DNA from: Desulfococcaceae bacterium HSG8 | Lineage (GTDB): Bacteria > Desulfobacterota > Desulfobacteria > Desulfobacterales > 4be13 | Direction: 5' to 3' | Length of the DNA stretch: 52,226 nt | NCBI GenBank assembly: GCA_030378015.1 | Contig: JAUCGG010000011.1 | Coordinates: 1-52,226 of the forward strand | Shown here: one piece after another, positions 42,508 to 52,226 of the stretch | Numbering within the stretch: the stretch's first letter is position 1 | Layout of the letters: the number at the start of each line of letters is the position of its first letter | The notes under the pieces: model-generated | What the model saw: only the letters and a program-made list of their open reading frames with translations | Database searches by the model: none | What the model was told of the DNA's origin: nothing | Position numbers and translations under genes: made by a program

Positions 42508-43131
42508 CTACTTTACCTGTTTTCGGATACAATCAAGTGTTTCTTTTCGTATCAGCCCGACGGTGCTGCTTTTGGAACCCTTGAAGCGCGCCAGGACATA
42601 GTCATCACCCCCTTCACTTCGCACGGGCAGAACTTCCACAGTGTCTCCGGAGATCACATATGCCTTTCTTTTTTCGGGCGGGAACTTATCCGCGGCATAA
42701 AAATAGGAGCGTTCGGCAGTCACCTTGCAGCGTTCCGCGGGTTTGTATCCGTCCCGTTTAAAAATATCTCCCTGCCACCCCGCGCCGCAAAAAGAGACGC
42801 TTCCGGAAAGAATTTCCATGCGAACCTCGTCCTTGCTGATCAGGAAAGCAATGGTTTTTCCATTCTCATCCTCATCCTCATATTCATATCGTCCTTTGGT
42901 GACAAGTCTTGCCACACCCGCGCCGTCACATGTATGTGCCGAAGGTCCGAAAACCGCGGAATATGAAAACGAGAGGGCATCACCGGCCAGCATAAGGGAC
43001 AGCGAACCGATCTGGCTGTCCCAGCCGCCGCTGGGGTCTGTTTGTGAGGTCTGATCCGAGGCATGACCCATTGGCCGGACCGCAAACATGAATAATGAAC
43101 AAATGATAAACAAGTACCTGATTGCTTTCAT
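42508..43131 (-). CDS. Exported protein with SH3-like C-terminus
   Basis: This 207-residue protein has a signal peptide (MKAIRYLFIICSLFMFAVRP, then GHAS). The middle has GSLSLMLAGDALSFSYSAVF and a DGAGVARLVTKGRYEYEDED block with two Cys (HTCDG, SFCGAG). The C-terminal part (about 140-207), with KRKAYVISGDTVEVLP and GDDYVLARFKGSKSSTVGLI, resembles a bacterial SH3 domain. The start at 43131 follows GGAGGG; an in-frame upstream extension is made only of family A repeat. It is probably periplasmic. No partner is recognised. Confidence 0.75.
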   Translation of the reverse strand: MKAIRYLFIICSLFMFAVRPMGHASDQTSQTDPSGGWDSQIGSLSLMLAGDALSFSYSAVFGPSAHTCDGAGVARLVTKGRYEYEDEDENGKTIAFLISKDEVRMEILSGSVSFCGAGWQGDIFKRDGYKPAERCKVTAERSYFYAADKFPPEKRKAYVISGDTVEVLPVRSEGGDDYVLARFKGSKSSTVGLIRKETLDCIRKQVK

Positions 43132-43152
43132 AGTCACACTCCCTCCTTTGTT

Positions 43153-43275
43153 ATGTAGGGTGGGTGGAGCGAAGCGTAACCCACCGGATGACTTCAATGA
43201 CCTGACAGACAGCAAACACAAAACACTTTCATAGTAACAAATGGTGGGTTACACTTCGCTCCACCCACCCTGCAT
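43153..43275. repeat. Family A units facing each other
   Basis: TGTAGGGTGGGTGGAGCGAA at 43155 and the reverse form GGTTACACTTCGCTCCACCC ending near 43272 make a long inverted pair with about 55 bp between. It lies just upstream of the exported-protein gene and would extend its leader RNA. Confidence 0.8.
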
Positions 43276-43293
43276 TATATCTGCTCCCTGAAT

Positions 43294-43416
43294 TTATCTT
43301 CTCCGGCTGAATGCTTCTCCGGCTTCCAGGGTGGCATGTGCCATATCATGGGCATATCCCCCGGGAACAGGTGTTGCGGAAAAGGAAAGCGGGGATTCCT
43401 GTTTAATGTTTGTCAT
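43294..43416 (-). CDS. Possible 40-residue small protein
   Basis: On the minus strand, AAGGTGAAAAC lies right before an ATG that opens MTNIKQESPLSFSATPVPGG followed by YAHDMAHATLEAGEAFSRRR and a TAA. The codons do not come from any repeat family in the window, and the ribosome site is good. It is squeezed between a family A pair and a family B element. It could be a true small protein, a leader peptide for the exported-protein gene downstream, or the surviving end of a lost gene. No family is recognised. Confidence 0.35.
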   Translation of the reverse strand: MTNIKQESPLSFSATPVPGGYAHDMAHATLEAGEAFSRRR

Positions 43417-43424
43417 GTTTTCAC

Positions 43425-43571
43425 CTTAGTGCTCCGTTTCAGAAATAATGTCAGGGTTATATAAATTCCGCGGAGTGCAAAGCTTGCTTTGCGGGAATCC
43501 CGCAGTGGCGCAAAGCAAGCTTTGCACTCCTCCGTTTTAACCCGGACATTATTTATGAAACAGAGCACTTA
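43425..43571. repeat. Palindromic element family B, copy 3
   Basis: CTTAGTGCTCCGTTTCAGAA faces TTATGAAACAGAGCACTTAG. The core is the same as copy 1 except for an extra TATA. A second, worn element (43571-43705) follows head to head, with a GCGGAGTGGAAAGCCTGCTT arm and AGGCAAAGCAAGCTTTGCAG return arm. It forms the 3' end of the next gene. Confidence 0.88.
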
Positions 43572-44105
43572 GTGCTCTGTTTCAGAAAAATTTTCCGAAT
43601 GCGGAGTGGAAAGCCTGCTTTGCAATAATCCCGGTTCCGGCGTGAGCCTTCGGCGTGAACTCAGTCGAACGACAGGCAAAGCAAGCTTTGCAGTCCGCTG
43701 TTTTTGTACAAATAAAACTACAGGCGCAATCACTGATGCTGTAGTAACAATATCTGCCGCTGAATGATACGCCTGATATACCATAAGGCACGCGTACATC
43801 AGCATTGAAACTATTGCAAAGATCAGCAGTTTTGTGCCGTTTAAGGCCAGGTAAATTACAAAAACCAGGGCTAAAGCGGTATGGGTGCTGTAATCAAGAC
43901 CAAGCGAAGGCCAGATTTTGAAATATACATCCGCATACATCACAATATAAACGCAACCAACCGATACAACTATTAATGCTGCCGGTTTCAACATTTTTGA
44001 AAATCCTTTTGACCGCCATACATATACTAATGAAAATACTGATATGAGAGCGAGAAGAGGAATATATAAATCAGCAATAAAGTCCAATCTTTCGTATGTC
44101 AGCAT
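43569..44105 (-). CDS. PAP2-like membrane protein with repeat-derived C-terminus
   Basis: This 178-residue protein has four to five membrane segments in residues 8-135. DYSTHTALALVFVIY and YQAYHSAADIVTTAS sit where PAP2-superfamily phosphatases carry SGH and HxxxD, so it looks like a PAP2-type lipid phosphatase relative, perhaps inactive. From about residue 135 (KQRTAKLALPVVRLSSRRRL onward) the sequence comes from inserted repeat elements and the stop codon sits in the end of a family B copy, so the native C-terminus is lost. GGGGGA lies before the ATG at 44105; an upstream extension is repeat. Function is uncertain. Confidence 0.6.
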   Translation of the reverse strand: MLTYERLDFIADLYIPLLALISVFSLVYVWRSKGFSKMLKPAALIVVSVGCVYIVMYADVYFKIWPSLGLDYSTHTALALVFVIYLALNGTKLLIFAIVSMLMYACLMVYQAYHSAADIVTTASVIAPVVLFVQKQRTAKLALPVVRLSSRRRLTPEPGLLQSRLSTPHSENFSETEH

Positions 44106-44148
44106 AGATTCCCCCGATAACTGTACGTTCAAGCAACGCGAAACAGAG

Positions 44149-44485
44149 ATGTAGGGTGGGTGGAGCGAAGCGTAACCCACCGGGCTATCGGCTCGGATGA
44201 CTGGCCGAAACGAAGATCAATGCCCGGATAACACATAAAACACATAATAATCAGCAAAGGTGGGTAGATCGAAAAGTTTCCGCTAAACCTTGGTAACCAG
44301 TGGATTCCGGGTTAAAATTAAAAAACATCCGTTTTTTAATTTTCCCCGGAATGACAATTTAACATACTGTCATTCCGGGGAAAATCGGAAAACGGATGTT
44401 TTCCGATTTTAACCCGGAATCCACTGTCTGCAAAAGTTTTCGGTCTGCTGAAGGTGGGTTACGCTTCGCTCCACCCACCCTACAT
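44149..44485. repeat. Family A pair enclosing a family C element
   Basis: GATGTAGGGTGGGTGGAGCG (44149) and the reverse form GGTTACGCTTCGCTCCACCC (ending about 44485) are inverted. Between them (44268-44448) is a full family C element with GTAGATCGAAAAGTTTCC / AAGTTTTCGGTCTGCTGA outer arms. This suggests a family C insertion inside a family A hairpin. No gene is seen from 44106 to 44625. Confidence 0.8.
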
Positions 44486-44625
44486 TTCCGGGTATTTATT
44501 TTCAATTCGGAACTATATCGAAACCAAATATGAACATATAAGTCCAATGGTTCGGACAGTTTTAATAAGCAATAGCTGCAAGAGTTAAAATCACAGGTGT
44601 TTGGTTTCATACCCTTTTCTATGTT

Positions 44626-45561
44626 TTATTTTCTGATTCCCGAATCTGCCTGACTTTTTACCTGATTCCTCCCTCCTTCTTTGGCTTCATACAGGCATTT
44701 ATCTGCTGCTTCAATTAAAATAAGTGAGGAAGTATTTCGTTTCGGAATTATACTGGCAGCGCCAAGGCTTAACGTCACATGATCTGCAACCTGGTTTTCA
44801 GCATGGGATATCTTTAACTTTTCGATATTTAACCTGATTTTTTCTGCGATATGAACCGCACCTTCAATTTCTGTCTCAGGAAGGATAACAACGAACTCCT
44901 CTCCCCCGTATCTTGCAACAAAATCCGCAGATCTCTGAAGCGTATTTACCATGGCTTGTGCTACACTCCGCAAACATTCATCCCCGGCCGCATGACCGTA
45001 GTTGTCATTAAATTTTTTAAAAAAATCAATGTCGATCATAATTAATGATAAGGACTCTGAGGCGCGTACAGCCCTGCCCCATTCTTTTTCAAACACTTCA
45101 TCAAACCTTCTGCGGTTGGGGATATCGGTTAATCCGTCAATGGCAGCGAGGCTTTCCAGCAGATCGGTTTTCCTTTTCAGCCGTAAATGGTTTTTTACAC
45201 GGGCTTTGACAATCTTCGGATTAAACGGTTTTGTTATGTAATCAACACCCCCGAGCTCAAATCCGCGATACTCGTCATCAGCATCCCCCAGGGCTGTTAT
45301 AAAAATGACAGGTATGTCCCTGGTTTCCTGGTGTTCCTTCAGCTTTTTGCATACCTCATATCCGTCCATCCCGGGCATCATGATATCCAACAGGATAATG
45401 TCAGGCCGGCGTTCGGAGACATAATTAAGAGCAAGTTCCCCGCTTTTGGCAAATGCAATCCTATGCCCCTCCTGTTTCAGCACGCTTCCCAATACCTGCA
45501 AGTTTTTCGGAACATCATCAACTATGAGAATAAGCTGTTTTTCATTATCGTTACTCAGCAT
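44626..45561 (-). CDS. Response regulator diguanylate cyclase (REC-GGDEF)
   Basis: This 311-residue cytoplasmic enzyme makes cyclic di-GMP. The receiver domain (about 10-125) has the acid pair VDD (15-16), the phospho-acceptor D59 in IILLDIMMPGMDGYEV and the Lys in DYITKPFNPK. The GGDEF domain (about 140-300) has GLTDIPNRRRFDEVFEKEWG, IDIDFFKKFNDNYGHAAGDE, the active site GGEEF, and an inhibitory RxxD site (RSAD) five residues before it. It starts 2 bp after the stop of the hybrid kinase gene upstream, so kinase and cyclase are co-expressed, and phosphotransfer between them is likely. AGGAA precedes the ATG. Confidence 0.95.
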   Translation of the reverse strand: MLSNDNEKQLILIVDDVPKNLQVLGSVLKQEGHRIAFAKSGELALNYVSERRPDIILLDIMMPGMDGYEVCKKLKEHQETRDIPVIFITALGDADDEYRGFELGGVDYITKPFNPKIVKARVKNHLRLKRKTDLLESLAAIDGLTDIPNRRRFDEVFEKEWGRAVRASESLSLIMIDIDFFKKFNDNYGHAAGDECLRSVAQAMVNTLQRSADFVARYGGEEFVVILPETEIEGAVHIAEKIRLNIEKLKISHAENQVADHVTLSLGAASIIPKRNTSSLILIEAADKCLYEAKEGGRNQVKSQADSGIRK

Positions 45562-45563
45562 AA

Positions 45564-48380
<2,817 letters not shown>

Positions 48381-48414
48381 CTTGCTATCCTTTTTTCCAT
48401 GAAAGCACTGCGAC

Positions 48415-49509
48415 CTATGCGAACCGATTGTCTATGAACTGATCAAAATCGCATTTCGCTGGCAGGATGCCGCATTCAAGTGCCAGGTCACTTATGGTAC
48501 AAAGTTTTTTCCTGTCCGGTTCTAAATTCACATAAGAAATGAGATCATCCTTAATAACCTGAACGATCTCATCTGGTCTGTGCTTCATGTAAGGTTCCTG
48601 GAGCAGACCTGCACGATCAGGATCACTGTGGATGATGCTGCCCGCATTTCTGAGGCTTCTGACCCATTCTGATATGGCATCCGGTTGTTTTTCAATAACC
48701 CGGTTTTTAACCATAACAATGCAGCATACATGATTCGGAATAATATTTTTGGAAAATTCCAGGATATTAGCAACTCCCTCTGTTATCCCCCTTATGCCCC
48801 AGGGTTCTGCAACAGTATACGCGTCTATTCTTCCGGCCTTCAGACTTTTAACTGTCAGAGGAGGAGGAATCTTCACAAGTCTGAGATTCACACGGTTCTC
48901 CATCCCTTTACTTTTGAGATATTTGTATAAAAGTACCCTGTGGGTTGATTTTGAATGGGGAATACCAATAGTTTTTTCCACAAGTCCTTCAGAATCGGTA
49001 ATTGATTTTTTTACGGCAATGACACTGCCATTTGTGTGCCCCAGCAGCAGGCACTTCATAGGAGAACCGGTCATCACCTTATACATGGCAAGCGGAGTCA
49101 GCATAAAGGCGGCATGGAGCATTCCCATCTCAACCTTTCCTAATATTTCATCCCAGGATTTGCATAAGACCATCTTTACGTTAACATGGCTGTATTTACT
49201 GTTATCCAGGGCATGTGATACAGGTAAAATCAGGTGGTCAGTGATAGGGAGATAGCCCACATTCAGTTGGAATTTTTTTGATTTTCCGGCAAAAACTTTT
49301 TTTATGCCGATAGCCTGCGCCGCCATGATGGCAGCAGCACGAACAGAGCTTTTCAGAAAATCTCTTCTGTTAGTACAGCAACTTGTAAATTCCTCCCCTC
49401 TTTCGTAAAAGGGGGGGGATTTTTGTCGCAACAGCCTTTTTTCGCAAGAGAAATCCCCCCGGCCCCCTTTACGAAAGGGGGAGTAAGTTGTTGTACTAGT
49501 TCGTTTCAT
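48415..49509 (-). CDS. Tat-exported ABC-type substrate-binding protein (NrtA/SsuA/ThiY class)
   Basis: This 364-residue protein contains a Tat signal, [20 protein letters not shown] (RRxFLK). The mature part is NMT1-like: [60 protein letters not shown] and [17 protein letters not shown], the last typical of nitrate/sulfonate/thiamine-precursor binders. No permease or ATPase genes are nearby; it lies between two hybrid kinases, so it may present ligand to them. Residues 5-46 are encoded by an inserted 126-bp repeat element in frame. Without it the start reads [13 protein letters not shown]. Export may suffer from the longer n-region. Confidence 0.9.
   Translation of the reverse strand: MKRTSTTTYSPFRKGGRGDFSCEKRLLRQKSPPFYERGEEFTSCCTNRRDFLKSSVRAAAIMAAQAIGIKKVFAGKSKKFQLNVGYLPITDHLILPVSHALDNSKYSHVNVKMVLCKSWDEILGKVEMGMLHAAFMLTPLAMYKVMTGSPMKCLLLGHTNGSVIAVKKSITDSEGLVEKTIGIPHSKSTHRVLLYKYLKSKGMENRVNLRLVKIPPPLTVKSLKAGRIDAYTVAEPWGIRGITEGVANILEFSKNIIPNHVCCIVMVKNRVIEKQPDAISEWVRSLRNAGSIIHSDPDRAGLLQEPYMKHRPDEIVQVIKDDLISYVNLEPDRKKLCTISDLALECGILPAKCDFDQFIDNRFA
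49371..49498. mobile_element. MITE-like element (family E) inserted in frame in a coding sequence
   Basis: Ends TAGTACAGCAACTT and AAGTTGTTGTACTA are inverted. Internal arms are AAATTCCTCCCCTCTTTCGT and ACGAAAGGGGGAGT with a second AAATCCCCCCGGCCCCCTTT block. TAGT occurs at both junctions (49371-49374 and 49497-49500), as expected for a 4-bp target duplication. Element plus one TAGT is 126 bp, so 42 codons are added without a frameshift. Confidence 0.85.
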
Positions 49510-49608
49510 TATTTTTCTCCTATCTCATTTGGAAAAGTTTATAAGTGGCAGTTTTACAATAACAAAAGATTCGATTTGTGAAAGCAGCCAGTCTGTAAAC
49601 GGGTATAA

Positions 49609-52056
49609 TCATACTGTTCTGCCGATTCCTTTCACTTTATCATAAATTACAGGAAATTCGTTTAATGTATGCTCAATCTGCTCGATATCAAAACTCTGTA
49701 CAAATTCTGTCAGATTATCAGCATATCCCTTCAGGGGCTTATAATTGTGAGCCTGTGATAATTCAGTCAGTTTTCGGGCAAAATCTTCAATTACATCCAT
49801 TTCCATAGCACCTTTCAAATCTTTCCATTCAGGCATTATTTCCGTGTCCAGTGCCTTTATTAACCCGGGGAGATTCTCAATTTCTTCTGCATTATCCGCT
49901 GCCGAGGAATCTTCATGCGTATTTGTTGTTATTTGTGCATCTTTTTCATGGTATTTCAAATATCGGGATAGTTCTTTAATGAGATCATACAAAATGACCG
50001 GTTTGGAAAGATAGCCATTAAAACCTGTCTGTTTAATTTTTTTGGGTTCTTCCATACCGACTGACGCGGTCAATGCGATTATCGGGATATCTTTTGTCTT
50101 CGGGTTTGCTTTTAAAATTTCTGTAGCCTCATACCCGTCCATCACGGGCATCCTGATGTCCATTAAAATGAGATCAGGAGAAGATTCCTCCGATAACAGT
50201 ACTGCCTGCTGACCGTTTTCAGCTTCTGAAATATCCAATCCTGTCAGAGTCAGTGACTCCTTAATCAGTTTCCTGTTGGATTCAATATCATCGACTATCA
50301 GAATCTGCGCATTTTCAAAAGAAACATTTTTTATATCAAAAGATATATCAGGAGAAACTGCTGCCATACTGACAGAAGATACTTCGACATCTCTCAGTCT
50401 CATCTCAAAAACACTTCCCTTACCGGCTGTACTTCTGACGTCTATCTGTCCATTCATCATTTCTATGAGGCGTTTGGTTATCGCAAGTCCTAACCCGGTC
50501 CCCCCGTATTTCCTGGTACTCTGCCCGTCCTGCTGCCTGAAAGATTCAAAAACGGATTGTATCTGATCCTGGGGAATCCCGATGCCGGTATCTTCTATGG
50601 AAATTACCAGGTCAAGTGTGCTGCGGTCTTCTATTTTGCACTCCTTTTGGGCTGAAAGTCTGATATGCCCTGTTTCAGTAAATTTCACGGCATTTCCCAC
50701 AAGGTTGAACAATATTTGTCTGAGCCGGGTTTCATCCAGCATAAGAGCTGTGGGCAAAGCCTCATCCACGTCAATGATAAAATCGAGGTTTTTCTCGGAT
50801 ATCCTTATTTGAAATATCTGTTTTATTTCGTTGAGAATCATATGCGGGTTGACCGGTTCATATTCGATCTCAAGCCTTCCGGCTTCAATTTTTGAAAGGT
50901 CAAGGACATCATTGATCAGTTTCAGAAGGCTTCTCCCGGAAATCCGGATGGATTCAAGATAGTTTTTCTGTTTTTTATCTGTAATCAATGAAGATAATAA
51001 ATCACTGAAACCGATCACGGCATTCATCGGAGTCCTGATCTCATGACTCATGTTGGCAAGAAATTCACTCTTTGCCTGATTTGCAGATACTGCCTCCTCT
51101 TTTGCTTTTTTCAGATTCTCCTCGGCCCTGATGCGCTCATTGATTTCCAACTGGAGCATATTATTGGTTTTTATCAGATCAGCGGTTCGTTCCTCTACGC
51201 GTTTCTCCAATTCATCTTTAGCTTCCCTGAGTTTGAAATTTGCCCGGGTCAGGTTGTCCGTCATCTGGTTGAATGACCTGGACAGCACCCCGATTTCATA
51301 GCTGATTGCAGTGGTATTCACCCTGTGCGATAAATCACCGTCACATATTTTCCCGGCAGCCTGTATCAGCATTTTGATAGGAATCACAATAGACCGGGTA
51401 ATTGCAAAACCGATCAGGAGAGATAACGTAATAATCACCAGGATGAAAATTACCATCAGTCTCAGGCTGTCCCGTAAAACCTCACGGGCATGTTTGGCAG
51501 ACATCCGAATCGTAACCATAGACGTTTCAAAGGCATGTTCATATTGGATTCCGCGTTTTGAATAATATTCCCGCAGGGCTTTCTTATAAATCCGTTTCTG
51601 TTCCCAATAAGCATGGCTTTCCAGTATTTCCAGGGCATTTGACTGATTTTCATTTTTTATCCGATCCAGAGCATCGTACTCCATTCCTATGATCAGGGCA
51701 TTGCTTTTATTAATTCGTTTAAAAACCCCTTTGTCTTTTTCATCGCATTTATCTATGGCCTGCTTAATAGCGGCATCCAGCAGGGGTTCAAAAGCGTAAT
51801 AACGGCGCTTCCACTTAGAATCTCCTGTAAAGGCATAATTACGGGCACTATGTGTTAAGACTTCGTCATAATAACGGATGAGTTGGGCCAGCCCGTCAAT
51901 TTCCGCTGTTTTGCTCAGTTGTTCTATGCTCAGCGGAATATCTTTATTAAGGGGTTTGGACACTTCCCGAAGCTGGAACAATACCCAGTATCCTTCAGCC
52001 GCAGCAAGAACTGAAATGATGAAAAATCCCAACAGTAATTTGGTCTGGATTCTCAT
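49609..52056 (-). CDS. Hybrid sensor histidine kinase (periplasmic sensor-HAMP-HisKA-HATPase-REC)
   Basis: This 815-residue membrane kinase has its first helix at about 6-26 and a mostly helical periplasmic part (about 27-198), with RYYDEVLTHSARNYAFTGDS, like four-helix sensor domains. The second helix is at about 199-220, followed by HAMP and a coiled coil (EKRVEERTADLIKTNNMLQL). HisKA has [14 protein letters not shown] (H338). HATPase has [13 protein letters not shown] and [11 protein letters not shown]. The receiver has ILIVDD and [13 protein letters not shown]. The C-terminal helical domain is the same as in the kinase at 45564. The sensor halves differ while the signalling halves are near-identical, which shows duplication with a swapped input. 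It is the first gene of the minus-strand run ending in the diguanylate cyclase. Confidence 0.95.
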   Translation of the reverse strand: MRIQTKLLLGFFIISVLAAAEGYWVLFQLREVSKPLNKDIPLSIEQLSKTAEIDGLAQLIRYYDEVLTHSARNYAFTGDSKWKRRYYAFEPLLDAAIKQAIDKCDEKDKGVFKRINKSNALIIGMEYDALDRIKNENQSNALEILESHAYWEQKRIYKKALREYYSKRGIQYEHAFETSMVTIRMSAKHAREVLRDSLRLMVIFILVIITLSLLIGFAITRSIVIPIKMLIQAAGKICDGDLSHRVNTTAISYEIGVLSRSFNQMTDNLTRANFKLREAKDELEKRVEERTADLIKTNNMLQLEINERIRAEENLKKAKEEAVSANQAKSEFLANMSHEIRTPMNAVIGFSDLLSSLITDKKQKNYLESIRISGRSLLKLINDVLDLSKIEAGRLEIEYEPVNPHMILNEIKQIFQIRISEKNLDFIIDVDEALPTALMLDETRLRQILFNLVGNAVKFTETGHIRLSAQKECKIEDRSTLDLVISIEDTGIGIPQDQIQSVFESFRQQDGQSTRKYGGTGLGLAITKRLIEMMNGQIDVRSTAGKGSVFEMRLRDVEVSSVSMAAVSPDISFDIKNVSFENAQILIVDDIESNRKLIKESLTLTGLDISEAENGQQAVLLSEESSPDLILMDIRMPVMDGYEATEILKANPKTKDIPIIALTASVGMEEPKKIKQTGFNGYLSKPVILYDLIKELSRYLKYHEKDAQITTNTHEDSSAADNAEEIENLPGLIKALDTEIMPEWKDLKGAMEMDVIEDFARKLTELSQAHNYKPLKGYADNLTEFVQSFDIEQIEHTLNEFPVIYDKVKGIGRTV

Positions 52057-52090
52057 TACTCATATCGCCTTGGTATAAGTTCGTAGTACG

Positions 52091-52226
52091 TAGTACATCA
52101 ACTTGTAAATTCCTCCCCCCTTTTTTAAAGGGGGGCCGGGGGGGATTTCTGCCGCAATACCCTTTTTTTGTAACATAAAATCCCCCCGGCCCCCTTTAAA
52201 AAAGGGGGGGACGAACTTAAAAAGTG
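52091..52226. repeat. Family E element at window edge
   Basis: TAGTACATCAACTTGTAAAT, then TTCCTCCCCCCTTTTTTAAA facing TTTAAAAAAGGGGGGG, and an AAATCCCCCCGGCCCC block match the element inside the substrate-binding protein gene. The right end is not recognisable before the window stops. It lies in the presumed promoter region of the kinase at 49609. Confidence 0.75.

Overview
The window reads as accessory-rich chromosome of a sulfate-reducing Desulfobacterota, probably a large-genome filamentous member of the Desulfonema type. This rests on indirect signs: PurH split into two genes, two DUF3786 proteins with cysteine-rich N-termini, a non-pyrrolysine MttB-family methyltransferase beside cobS/cobD, hybrid histidine kinases, and a very high load of short palindromic repeat elements. 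No rRNA, tRNA or CRISPR array was recognised. The lineage is inference.

Layout. 1-3.4 kb: an ankyrin protein, dense repeat elements and an ADP-ribosylglycohydrolase with a C-terminal membrane tail. 3.4-8.8 kb: the most interesting locus. A 1505-residue protein joins a class III nucleotide cyclase-like domain, a NACHT NTPase and 14 WD40 blades, and is followed by a small membrane protein resembling the PycTM effector of Pycsar antiphage systems. 8.8-16 kb: a tandem repeat array, a DUF4407 membrane protein, split purH on the minus strand, small exported and membrane proteins and a broken gene. 16-26 kb: a DUF3786 protein, then an HTH/cold-shock-like/P-loop ATPase, a P-loop ATPase with an AlbA_2 (Schlafen-type) domain, a SNF2-family ATPase and a decayed group II intron.

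26-33 kb: a cassette between ~250-bp direct repeats (second DUF3786 protein, flavodoxin-ferredoxin fusion, alpha/beta hydrolase), then lipoproteins and gene remnants. 33-37.4 kb: an ECF sigma factor and zinc-type anti-sigma factor separated by ~27 copies of a heptamer, followed by exported proteins. 38-41.3 kb: cobS-cobD (corrinoid synthesis) and, convergent to them, an MttB-family corrinoid-dependent methyltransferase. 41.6-44 kb: small minus-strand genes among repeats. 44.6-52 kb: a minus-strand signalling run of hybrid kinase, Tat-exported substrate-binding protein, paralogous hybrid kinase and REC-GGDEF diguanylate cyclase.

How the genes may work together. The best candidate for a new system is 3455-8757. 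The proposed logic is that the WD40 domain recognises an invader, NACHT oligomerises and activates the cyclase, and the cyclic nucleotide opens or clusters the membrane effector. The 17462-24046 ATPase/ATPase-AlbA_2/SNF2 run is a second candidate for nucleic-acid-directed defence. Several repeat elements have entered coding sequence, most clearly a 126-bp insertion inside the Tat signal of the substrate-binding protein.
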